This document shows, piece by piece, positions 53,022 to 64,000 of a stretch of DNA of 64,000 bases. Source of the DNA: Isoetes taiwanensis (lineage: Eukaryota; Streptophyta; Lycopodiopsida; Isoetales; Isoetaceae); the NCBI GenBank assembly GCA_021234155.1, contig JAJEKV010000002.1, positions 29,385,115-29,449,114 on the forward strand, in the 5' to 3' direction. A program made the position numbers and the translations under genes. Below the pieces are notes generated by a model that saw nothing but the letters and a program-made list of their open reading frames with translations, ran no database searches and was not told the DNA's origin. Position 1 is the first letter of the stretch. The number at the start of each line of letters is the position of its first letter.

Positions 53022-55663
53022 GCTTTCTATAGTAGAATCAAAGTGCCTTTATATAGCCATGAAGCTTCACATCCCAAGCATGAGATCCTTCTTTTGAGGT
53101 TGGTACGCTTCTCATGCAATTGTTGTTTTATTCGTCGAAGTCAACTTATTAATGTTGCACACACAATCACGACCTTTATTCCAATTAAGATTTTTAGATT
53201 TTATGCTATTGACAAAGGACATGAATGGATTTAATCTAGCATAACAAATAATGTGGTATTTTTTACTGGATTTCATCATGCAATCTATGATGATAAAATA
53301 TGTATATCAATTTCAAAATTATATTATTAGTGAAATGAGGGAATCCGCCTTTTTCTATAAGTGATATGCCACCTACATGTACAAGGCGGCAGAAAAAAAC
53401 TCATAATTATATACTACTAGTTATGGTGCCCGGCTTTGCTAGGCGTAACTACAATTTTATTATAGAATTATATGAATAAGATGTAGGATTTAAGAACATA
53501 TGTAGGGTTCTCAATGATGTTGCTTTTAAATTATTGTCCAAGTTGGACGTCACGGTTTCCTTGATTGTAAAATGACAATTGCATCTACAAAGATACTATA
53601 AAAGTGGCGATATTTTTACAACAGTAGTAATGAACCCAGTGCGACATGTTTGGCATGTAAAGTAGTTCTTACGTAGGTTGTTATTATTTGGCATGTAAAG
53701 TGAAGAATACTTCAAAGCAATGAGGGAAGGGATTGCCATCCTTTACTAATCATATGATATAGACAAATCGAGATGCTTATTCCAAGAGCACTCTAAAATA
53801 TTACTTTGCTCAATAATAATTTTGTTTTTCTAGCTTGCTTTGAATGCACACCTTATTTAGTTTGCTAAGTTCGATGCAAACAATAGCAAGAAAGAATAAG
53901 ACTACATGCTAGAAAAAAACATGGGAAAGGAAAGATCACACCCGAATAAAAAGAGGTTTTAGGGAGAATTTAATTGCTACGTGTAAAGGTAGTGGTTTAT
54001 GTTATCAAATGTTGCATGGACCAAATTTTAAGTGCAATAATCTTGTATTTCTATCTTAAACTATGCTTGATATATCTATTGTATATAAAAACCCCATACA
54101 AAAACTAGTCAAGAGAGAAGCATTTAACAATATACAAGAAAGAGCAATTCCCACCCTTCCAAATCATAGAAGAACTACCCAACCTTTACCCCTAAGCTTG
54201 CCTTACTACTTTTCGTTTATTTGAAGGACGATTCTTTCTTAATGTACTTCTGAATGTTAATATTTAAGATTCTAATCTATCCTTATGTGAATGTTAAAAA
54301 CTTGATATAACCATCAAATTTAGAATGCACTTGTAGCAGGATGTTTGTGATTTAAGCAAGCAAGGTTCTGTGATCTAGTGACATGGACTTAGGCAATTGT
54401 TGTTGTGGCACTTATAGTTGTGGCTATCAATAATTGTTCTTTTGTCGGGCATTTGTGCAATGCTTCTGCCCACCGCTAGTGCTCTATGGTTTCATTGTGA
54501 AACAAACTATCACTTAAACTTTTATTCTACTCTAGAATGTTTACTATAACTTGCATTGTTTATATTTGTACCATGCATCTTCAACATTTAAGTCATATGA
54601 AGGTCAATCTACTTTTGCTCCATCCATCTCTACATTCGATCCCCCCAACACATATGTCCGTGTCACCGCACCACCCACCTGGCCGGTCAATGCTTGTCTC
54701 GCCTTACAATGAAATAAAACTAAGTAGTATTTACTAGAGCTATGGGGATGATTAGTTGGTCGGCTTGTCTTATGGAAGGATAACCAAATTTGACGTGGCA
54801 TAACTTTGGCCATTGGATCTTCACATTTCCTTCAAACAATTCAAGCAATTCTAGCCTATCCACGTAGCAAGTCACCTCAATTAAAATCAATTCCTGCCAT
54901 TAGATCTAAGAATTTCTCCATCTATGATAGAGAAAATTAGAAAAGCCATGGAAATTTCTTACGGCAAGTTCTACCAATGATGTTCTGGATTTCATTTGTC
55001 AGCTTCCCTCTTTACAGTTGCATCCTGCATAGGCATTCTACATTGACCTCAAACTTCGTTGCATATGATGAGCATTGTAGGAAGGGTCGACAACAAACAG
55101 AAATGGACAAAGAAGATGGAGCACTATTTATTCTTTTTTGAATGGTTAAGAAAGAAACTCGAACAAAATTATCAACGTGCTAAGAAATATATAAGAGGAT
55201 AAATCTTTGTTTGCTAGCTCTTTCTTCTCTCATCTGCCATTTTTCACACTTCTTCCATTTCACTCTCCCCCCATTATCCCATCTAACTCTTTGCCCCAAG
55301 CCTGCATTATTGCTAGTTATTTTTTTGAATTGCCCTCTGTTAGGGGGCAATTCATTTGGGAATCTTGAGACGTATTCTAGGTATACCTAATGATCTAATG
55401 ACTACAATCACAAGTTATTTTTCTCACGATGGAAACGCCTTATATTCTTTCAAGTGATACGTCTGTTTTGAAGGACAATATAATGCTGATGTCACTAATG
55501 CCATTTGGAAGATGCATATATTATGTAGGGAAGAACAACTGCCAAAGCATGAGTGCACTGGGGTGATAGATAGGAATTCAACACAAGAATACCATATTGC
55601 TTGTGTCTCAATCTCGTAGTGTTAAGTGTAGTGGGGATGTCTACTATGTATTTGCTAACATGC

Positions 55664-57074
55664 ATATGCGCAATGTTGTCTCATGGATAGCTGGATGTAT
55701 TCAGAAAAATGCCGCAAAGATGGCTCTTCATATCTTTCATCACATGAAAGTTAAGGGATGAAACCATATAGTGAAACTTTTGCTATATGCGGATTATATA
55801 GTCATCCTATCACGTTCAGTGGCAGGGATGCAGAAGCACTTGGATGCATTGGCATATAATAAGGGAATCCGAGTAAATCTAGCTAAAACAAAATTGGTTG
55901 TCTTTGGGGCAAATAAAACAGACCATCTGTTATTCTTTTATAAAAGCATGCCAGTTGAGCTGGTAAACTCGTATAAATATTTGGGAGTGGAAGTTGATAA
56001 AAGTCCGAAATGGAATATGGCCAGAGAGCATAGAGTGAAAGCGGGTCTCAAAGCTTTGTATAGTATGCAGCGTAGAAGTGCCAAAGCTGAAATTTGGAAT
56101 TTTGACATGAAACGGATGTTATATAGAGTACTTGTTCAGACAGTACTGTTATACGGGTGTGAGGTTTGGGGGGCCAGGCTTGGCAGCGGATACATGGAAA
56201 AAGGAGAGAAGGTTCAAAAAAAGTTTCCTTAGAAATGGAGCTAGGCACAAAGGTACAAACACCATATGACATGATGCTTGCTGAATGTGATATGATGCCT
56301 GTTGAGGCAGAAGCTTTGTGCAAACTGCTTACATATCTTTATAAGATACGGTTTGGAGGGGATGATGATAACATGCCGCGTTTGGCAATGGAGGAGATAA
56401 AATTGAAGGGTTGGTATGATGATGTTGAGGAGTGGATGTGGAAATGGGGGGGTTAAATACCCACGATCTATATGCGCACCGCAAGGATATTCGATCATGG
56501 GTAAAAAAGGATGTCATTATGAAAAACTGAGAGTCCCCGGAGATTAAGAAGGATATCTATAGACGGTGTATTAATCCAAAACTTCAAGAGGCTAAGTACC
56601 TTCGAGAAAAGTATGTCTCTGAAGCTTAGATACTCAATTAGCAGAATGAGACTCAGCTCACTTAGACTTGGAGTAGAAGTTGGTAGATGGAGTGAAATCC
56701 CGCATGAAATGAGGCATTGTAAAGCATGTGATATGCAGGAAGTGGAGGATGAACAACATGTGCTCTTGAGGTGCCCTGCGTATCTAGAAATTCGAAACAG
56801 ATATAATATTTTAGCATCAACTTTATTGGAGTTTTTTTATTTAGAAGGCAAACTCATAGAAAAATTCATAAGAGATATCCTGAGTCTGAGGGAACAATTT
56901 GGTCATAATTCAATAAGAGAGGAGTTGGGAGAAGAGGCTAATGCATTACTACCTGAAGATGAATTAGATGATATTTTCTATAATGTTGATTGTATTTGTT
57001 GAACGTCTGATAGACCTGGTGGTCTGCAAACGTGATTAATAAATATTACATTTCATTTCATTTCATTTTATTTC
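55664..57074 (+). mobile_element. LINE 3' half in copy C
   Basis: RT stretch 55771-56232 with YADY; two residues differ from A and B (SPKWNMARE for SPSWNMAVE). The C-terminal stretch 56613-57002 is open and the TTTCA tail is at 57047-57074. Confidence 0.85.
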
Positions 57075-58124
57075 AATGCTTGTCTAATAATGGAATCTCT
57101 CTTTTATGTCAAGCGCATTCCTACTGATGTCTTGCAATCTGGATATCTATCATTATATGTTTTTCTAAACAGTAAATTAGTTAACAATGGAAGCATTTGA
57201 GCTTCTCGAGGAATTGCATTTGAGGGCATTATTCCCAGTGCAGCTGCTTCTAAATGGTTACATTGTACGCATCGATAGGCTATGAAGTGGAGCTCCGGCA
57301 GCATTTAGCTATGGTTATTCTGAAGCTTTATGCATGCCTCTTTTCTGGGTAGTTATATGCCAAAGTATAATGAAGAAATGCATTCTTATTCTTTGATGAT
57401 TGGCTGATTTAAGCAACACAAGGCTTTGCAAATTGGATGGTGATTGTCGCAGACTCTCGTCCCATTGCCGATTCTCAATGACAACGGCATTTTTATGAAT
57501 TTCAACTTTGATAGCTTTCTCTTCGATTTTGTCAAGAACCGACAGATCTTAACAAGAAGGCTTTATGGTGATTGAAAGGTCTTAGCCTTTCAAAATATGA
57601 CATGTCCGTGCACTCAGCATGTAAATAGAGTGGGCAAATCATATCGCATTGAAGATGAGCAGGGCAAGGCAAAAGGAAAACGGAAAAATGAAGGGGAAGT
57701 GGGAAATGTGGTCAAATGCTCTTAATTGTGTAATTTTTTAAGAACGTGATTTCGCTTTAACAATTGCTCCAAAGGTATCTTTTACATTTCCTAGCTATAG
57801 CTAGCATTGTTGGGCTCCATTTCTAGTATAATCTTAAAGTTATAAATATTTTATCATCATTGATTGCATGATTATATCCAGTAAAAAAATACCACATTAT
57901 TTGTTATGCCAAGATAAATTCCATTCATGTCCTCTCATTTTTTGCATAATATCTAAAAATCTTAATTGGAATAAAGGTCATGATTGTGTGTGTGCAACAT
58001 TAACGAGTTGACTTTGACGAATAAAACAACAATTGCATGAGAAGCGTACCAACCTCAAAAGAAGGATCTCATGCTTGGGATGTGAAGCTTCATGGCTATA
58101 TAAAGGCACTTTGGTTCTACTATT

Positions 58125-58361
58125 ACTCAAAAGGCATCTTCGAAGACAACTCTTGATATTTAACTTATATAAATATTGTGTGCATGAAATTATATTCATG
58201 CCTAATGTTTTAACTCTAAACAATATGCTGCTATTGAATTGAGGTTACTTAACTCAATTCCTTACTATGATGATCATATTTCATGATCTCAACCCTATGT
58301 TTATTTATTTTCCATAATTAATGACTAAAAAGCTTCACTCTTTAAAAAAAAAAAAAAAAAA
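58125..58361 (+). mobile_element. poly-A retroposon in SP2 leader (copy C)
   Basis: As in copy A, flanked by actat at both ends. Confidence 0.72.
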
Positions 58362-58373
58362 ACTATAGAAAGC

Positions 58374-59001
58374 ATGTTGACCATCATAAAGATACTTCTT
58401 ATGTTTGCATTCTTAGCTCTTGCATCATTGGCACAAGCTCATCATGTTGCTAATGAAACGGGCCATGACATGCCACAATGTCTGGGCATTTAGTCTAGTG
58501 GTAACACACTAGGTCTAGCAACTATAGGTCTCAAGTTCGAGACTGCCCAGAATCGCACTATGAACTGTTGGGTGTCAAAACCCACAGACGCAATGTAAAG
58601 TGGTTGGGGGCAGGGCCCAACCAAGCAATGTAGTGTGGTGTGTGGTCACATGTCCAGTTGGATGCTGCCTAGTGGCGTGACGTTAAAATACTATCTATCT
58701 ATCTATCCCCAAATATAGGTGATATAATATGGTATGTTAATGTTAGTGCTGTCGTTGCTGTTATTACTGCCATTGTTGTTGTTATCTTCAATTTCATACA
58801 TGGTTGTTTTGTAGGACTATTAGCATAACAACATCAGGATGTCCACAATCTCCAGTCGGATGTGCATCGAAATGTACCTTAACCCTGATCCGATGCCCAA
58901 AACCTCCACGCCCGTAACCCACTCCAACACCCACTTGCGATTGTAGATGCCCACGAGTATGTCAAATTGCACATCCACAACTTTATATCTCTAATATATA
59001 A
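58374..59001 (+). pseudogene. SP2 copy C, interrupted by the SINE
   Basis: Same structure as copies A and B. Additional small differences at 58855-58920 (taccttaaccctg for tactccagaacctg) fall at CAG/CTG-like sites. Confidence 0.72.
58480..58708 (+). mobile_element. tRNA-derived SINE in SP2 (copy C)
   Basis: Box A, box B and (TATC)n tail as in copy B. Confidence 0.85.
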
Positions 59002-59149
59002 TTGTAATATGGAGGATTAGGGGCAAAATTTAGGGGCACGGATATTGTTGTTTTTTTTTGCTTAGAGTTAGACAGTGTGAGCTTCTAAAATACTAAGTAA
59101 GAGAATGGACGCTTGAGAATTTGATACCGGAATAATAATAGTATCTTGG

Positions 59150-59246
59150 GAAAGTTCTAGAAGGATGGAGTTTGAAGCGCAGTGCGTGTCCTAAGGGCCT
59201 GACTATTGTTCGAGAAGCTTCGAACGCGGCAAAGATAGTATAAAAG
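59150..59246 (+). promoter_or_regulatory. heat-shock-type promoter, damaged copy (C)
   Basis: The first array GAAagTTCtaGAA (59150-59162) and the TATAAAAG (59239-59246) are intact. The four-unit array reads ttcgagaagcttcgaac, having lost its CTG, and the two-unit array is gone. Both changes are at CTG/CAG or CCGG sites, so the damage may be technical. Confidence 0.6.
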
Positions 59247-60954
59247 AGCGAGAGCTCCAGAAGTTGGAACTCAGATTGAGGAAATGGCAAGATTGTTAGG
59301 AGAGCAAGTGTAACGGCTTTGGCGCAGAGTCTGGACTGGAGAAGCGTGTGGGATTTGAGCGCGGGATTAGATTGTGCTGGCTTGATGACCGCTTAGCATC
59401 AGGTAATTGTATGGTAATCGATAGGCAGAACCGACTGTTGAATCGGCTGTCCTGAATTGTGTGTCCTAAATTGTGTTTTGATATATATTTTTTTTGTTTT
59501 TGCTGCTTCCGCTGTTCTCTGCACCGTGGTAGTACCTGCATAAGTAGCATGGCGAATATAGGAAAACTTGAAGCCTGAATAGCGTATTAGGAAAAACTTA
59601 AAGGTCGCTTGGATTTCAAACCAATTATTGAGTGAGGAAGCCTGTGGCCGCCGCTTAGTTCGAGACCCACATCTTGGATCACGCATTCCGTGAGAACCGT
59701 GGGAGCGTGGCGCTAAAAATATTTCGTGCTAATCAAGCGGTTATCGAAGATTTTTTCTTAATGCAGAAAGCGTGGTTCCAATCACCAACCAATCGGTTGT
59801 TCGCAGACAAACCTCTTTTTATATCCTGTGGAGCACTTCTCATGCCTACAGATGCTTTTGTGATTTTGGGGTTGAGAAGAAACGATCTATAAGAAGACAC
59901 TGTCATTTAAGCTGAAAACAAAATTGATTTTCTACGGTCTGTAAACATAGTAAGACACTATCATTTAACTTGAAAACAAAATTGATTTTGTAGGGTCTGT
60001 AAATGTAGTAAGACCTCCACAAAACTTATGATGTTTGAACCCAACGATATTGTAGGCTCTGTAAATATATAGGCACTCTGCCAATTTGTTGAATGACTCT
60101 TTTGCGTAATCTACGGCTTCTGATATTATGTTAATCTAGAATGTTTGTGAAAGACGACTTAAGAATTAGTTGAGCCACAAAAATTACGTCGCCACCATGT
60201 TCCGACGGATGAGCCACAAAAATGACGTCGCACCATATTGATTTCTATGTGGGTATGTATTTGATGCCAAAAGTATAGGCTTTTTAATGATTTTCTCAAG
60301 ATATTTCGATAGTTTTCCAAGTCTTCATATGGTGCACTTGATTTGTATGTATGTGTATTTTTGCATCAAATCACTATCTTTAAGCATAATGGATCTTCAT
60401 GGCCTTGCAAATATATAGTTCATGACTAGACCATAGGTGCTAACACAAACTACCTGCACCTCATATATTAGCATACACGTTGCACAATGCTACATCGTCT
60501 TTAAGAAATGTTAAGATACCAAACACATGACCCTAAACAAAAAACGTACCAAGGTATACTTGAACCTTACCATTCCCCCTTTGTGCTAATTATGTGGATG
60601 GCCATGTTTTTCATTAGCATAGGTAGAATGGATATGCATTCCAAATACTTGAACGACATAATTTTGTTTCTTTAGAGAACAATTATGATGAACTTAATTG
60701 GAATTTATTTATGTTGAATTTAAATTTGAATTGTTTGTTACCAGACAACCATTGTGTAAGGATCCGTCAAGAAAGAATAGTGTTGTAGTACGATGATTAG
60801 GAAAGAGAATAAAGAAAAGAACTGTGGGGGATGGGCAGACTAGTGATGATAGTAGCTTAATTGGAGGTCAGGCGAAAGGAGAATGGTCACAACAGAATGA
60901 AGACAATGGTGATAATGCAAGCTTTATAGAACAAGAGAGGATGAGATAAGGGAT

Positions 60955-61433
60955 ATGGACAAGAATATGACTATGCGTAAGAAACTTCCCCGATTACCTT
61001 CTCAAATAAAAATGCTGTACAATACAAATGGGTTCTGTAGGGTGTCAAGGTGCATAAATAATCTTTTGTGTTTTAGTGTGTTGGGTGTAGAAGGAGAATT
61101 TGTTCATAATAGTGAGCCTTCTTCAGTAAGTATTATGGGCCGGACATACCATCACTTGCTAGCTACTAATCAAACTGGACATCCGTTATATTGGTACATT
61201 TATGATGAGTCACAGCGAATTGATGCTGCGAATAGTCTCCATATTCCATTTGAATGGGTATCGATGATAGGTTTCATGATGCAAGCCTGAAATCCATTTG
61301 TTCATGCAATTAAAACAGTGGCTAGTTTAAATATAAAACAAGCGTTTATAACAATCCAAGGGACAGTAGCTAAAGACGACTTAGAACCAAAATTATTCCA
61401 CTTGCATTCATTTAAATTTCTTAATTCCTGAGA
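60955..61433 (+). pseudogene. Helitron Rep/helicase N-terminal fragment (copy C)
   Basis: As in A and B, but gctgtaaat has become gcctgaaat, creating a stop at 61288-61290. The frame's remaining part matches the other copies up to 61433. Confidence 0.68.
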
Positions 61434-61455
61434 TATTATCAAACCAAACCTGACT

Positions 61456-61475
61456 GCGGCGGCGAATGCCGCCGC
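61456..61475. other. perfect GC-rich hairpin (copy C)
   Basis: Same GCGGCGGC-GAAT-GCCGCCGC as 44430-44449. Confidence 0.7.
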
Positions 61476-62329
61476 GACAAATTCTTGTAATTATAAACCT
61501 ATCACCCATACCTCATCGATGTGAACCAACTCCAAGTCCTGGTCCGAAACTATCAATCCACCCTAATAAATGTGATGTTCCCTAAAATATATGGTATAAA
61601 TATGTATATTTTAGGCCAGTCACCATATAAATCTACCTTAGTAGGTTTGTATACATTAGTGTGGGGAAGGGAGCATGGCTAAGTCATTATATATATAACT
61701 TAGCCAACCTTAGGCATGAAACCTTTTCCACATGGCTCCATCCCATTGGCACGGATGCATCCTATTGGAGCCACATGACAACTCTAACTTGCTAATGGCC
61801 AAACCCTAAACCCAGACTATTTTCTAGCTCCAGTTGTCCTTGAACCCCATTTGCACTCGAAACTTCGTTTTGAGAATTGTCTCATCGCAAAGATAGCATA
61901 GTGCAGCAGCCCAAGGAGCGTGCACATCAGAAGACGTGGGAGCTACCTCAAACTACCTACAGAGCGATGGAGACACCAGGAACAGGCGGAAGCTCCTCTG
62001 GAGCAGGTAATTGGAGTGGAGTCCTTGATAGATCATCAGCATTCCTGATGAATTAGCATTTCATGTCTCTAATAGAGCCACTCTAGAACCCTCAGTTCCG
62101 CTCGTGAATCCTAATCAATGAATCCTAATTGTAAGTTAGATGCACGTGATTAGGATTAGATGTTATTCTCATTTAATCTTATCGTTTGTTTTATCTTATC
62201 GTTTGTTTTGGGCCATTGATTTACATAATATTCTCATGGATATTCGTTCTCACAGCATTTCGCACCATCCACCAAATCCATGATGGGGTCAAATCCCTAT
62301 TTCCACCTCAGCATAACATTTTGTAACCT

Positions 62330-62452
62330 TAGAAATAAGTCAAAATACAAGTCAACATAAAAACAACTCACAGAACAGCTATTGAGGGGATTTGAACCCC
62401 AGTTGCCAGAGAATTCAGCACAAAGTACAATGAGCTCACATAAAACAACAAA
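62330..62452 (-). mobile_element. possible tRNA-related SINE, second type (copy C)
   Basis: As 28285-28425, with ggggttcaaatcccc intact on the minus strand. Confidence 0.4.
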
Positions 62453-62544
62453 TTTTGTAACAGTATGCAGAACCACAACATTTTCAAAGATGCAACAAAC
62501 CTCTTGAGCTTCAAATGGAACCTTCAACAGAAGCACTTTGGGTG

Positions 62545-62550
62545 GAATTA

Positions 62551-62584
<34 letters not shown>

Positions 62585-62830
62585 GAAGGTACGAATTTTT
62601 ATATTTTATATTAAAAGATTAAAAAGTACAATGTTACACTGCTTGTAGAGAATTACTACAGGAGTAATCTCGACATCTTCATTCTCTACAAACAGGAACT
62701 TATTAATTGCTCTATAAGCCGATACCCTTTGAGAAGCTCATGAGGCCTATCTCAAGATCGTAACTGCATTACTCATGAATATCTCAGAGTTGCCAAGAGG
62801 CACTTGGAAATAATTGCCTCATCAAAGGCA
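62545..62830 (-). mobile_element. minus-strand retroelement 3' end with poly-A (copy C)
   Basis: As 28518-28800, with the longest TA run of the three copies. Confidence 0.5.
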
Positions 62831-63812
62831 CTTACGATAATCTGAACACCAAAATAAGAGGAAGATATATGCACCTTGCTTCACAAGGCCTAGGTATCAG
62901 AGTAGCCAAATAGAATGGAATTCAGGCATTAGTACCTGATCTTAGTACATAGCTCAAACGTAGCAGTATTTGAGCAAACCATATCCATAAGTGGATTGGT
63001 ATTTAAAGAAAAATTTGGCATCAGCACCAAATTATCATCAAGCTTCGTGAGCCCAAGCATGTGATCTTACCTTATTCTCGCATGCAAACCTCCGAACATG
63101 AGGCAAAGAAGCCATACATGTGCCGCTAAAACCGCCCAAGCAAACAACTTAAACATTTGAAATGTCACATCATAGCCACGAATTCCTAACCCTTTTCCCC
63201 GGATTTTCGCTGCTACTTCCAAAGATAATGGATTACGATTCTAAGCGTAACCCGCCAGAATTGAAGACCAAGTAAAGAAAGAAATAAAGTCGCTTGGGCC
63301 ATCCAACTTGCAAGAAATGATTGTTAATACAAGGATTCAATCTCAAAGTCCTGCTGGACTACAACAGTGTGACATAATAATAAAACTCATGTAGGCAGCT
63401 TTCTTCTTTCTACTTGAATCCCTAAATTTTGCAATGACATTGTGAAGAAGGGAGTGGTGGATACAATGATTTTGTTCCATAGTCATGACATGTCTTAAAC
63501 AAGGTTACCCAAAGAATTTAATCTATAGTTTGAGCCTGCTAGCCACTTAGTCACTCAAATTGATTCCATCTAAATCAAACTTCTAATATCTGTTTCCAAG
63601 AAAATGCGTAAATGTGAGGGTGTGCAGGCAAGCTCTAATGACAACTTCTTGCAGGCTGACGGTTGCATATCTTTGTCTCAAATGATCGCTTTCAATTTTC
63701 GCAAACCTTCTTTTGCCTATGTTCTACTCACTTAAGAACCAACTACTTACAAATGTCTATGGCCTAGGTACAGATGCTAAGCACTATAGAACTAGAAAAG
63801 ACCACCCTTTAC

Positions 63813-63922
63813 CTGATCACGTTTCCAAGTGCTAAAAGGCCGCAATTTCTGGTCACCGACTGCTTAAACCTCACAGCCACAGCGCCTGTTTGTCTGCCAC
63901 GTTCAGAACCAGCCAAGTCTAC
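63813..63922 (-). pseudogene. kinesin motor exon with switch II (copy C)
   Basis: Same reading and splice signals as 46776-46885. The switch I exon would lie just beyond the right edge of the window. Confidence 0.8.
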
Positions 63923-64000
63923 CTAGCAAGTAAGAAAGAAGCGTTAAAATGCAAAGGCACGATGCCCCTTGAAACATTCCTGAACTAATGGTAAATTGAA

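Larger units (their letters stand above)
51545..64000. repeat. tandem unit copy C (partial, 12.46 kb in window)
   Basis: Collinear with A and B to the right edge. At several sites C agrees with A against B (for example ggccgtgctgag at 51655). From about 57440 onward it carries dense small differences at CAG/CTG sites, especially 59020-59800 and 62725-63310. Confidence 0.95.

Noticed and set aside
17512-64000. Idea that the three units are pure assembly duplication
   Set aside because: Copy-specific deletions of net 37 and 21 bp, and a block that differs in all copies, argue for real copies; not excluded without reads.

Overview
The window looks like nuclear DNA of a land plant with a transposon-rich genome. 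Genes are split by short AT-rich introns with GT...AG ends. There is a kinesin with a KIN-4-like motor motif, a TMEM42-like membrane protein, a Ty1/copia element with a tRNA-Met primer site, at least two LINE families and a tRNA-derived SINE. There are no bacterial operons and no CRISPR array. A non-seed plant (for example a fern) is possible but cannot be shown from this sequence. 

Layout. 1-5457: AT-rich DNA with a decayed TMEM42-like gene on the minus strand (3584-4128), a few unrecognised coding-like stretches, and a 5'-truncated GC-rich LINE (about 4660-5340). 5458-16947: one complete but dead copia retrotransposon with 5-bp target duplications (atgta). A full-length-like, GC-rich LINE of the same family as the 4660 fragment lies in reverse orientation inside its gag (about 6510-11495). 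A long-terminal-inverted-repeat element plus about 950 bp of other DNA interrupts its 3' LTR. 16953-17511: flanking DNA. 17512-64000: a tandem array of a unit of about 17.0 kb. Copy A is 17512-34553, copy B is 34554-51544, and copy C runs from 51545 past the window edge. 

Each 17-kb unit carries, in order: the terminal exon of an unrecognised plus-strand gene; a minus-strand gene for a small secreted Cys/Pro-rich protein (SP1); a LINE 3' half; an inverted paralogue of the secreted-protein gene (SP2), broken by a SINE and with a poly-A retroposon between its TATA box and ATG; a heat-shock-type promoter (heat-shock elements plus TATA); a Helitron Rep-like N-terminal fragment followed by a GC-rich hairpin; a minus-strand poly-A retroelement end; two exons of a decayed kinesin motor on the minus strand; an unrecognised minus-strand exon; plus-strand exons of the gene whose last exon opens the next unit; and a CTGACTAATA-type minisatellite. 

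The most important caution concerns copy-to-copy differences. They cluster strongly at CAG/CTG and other CHG sites and are mostly small insertions, deletions or scrambles (CTG to CG, CAG to CAAAG), not C-to-T changes. That is what systematic long-read base-calling error at CHG-methylated plant DNA would look like, so several apparent frameshifts here may not be biological. A few larger copy-specific differences (a net 37 bp and 21 bp missing in copy B, a hypervariable block of about 50 bp) look like real divergence between copies.
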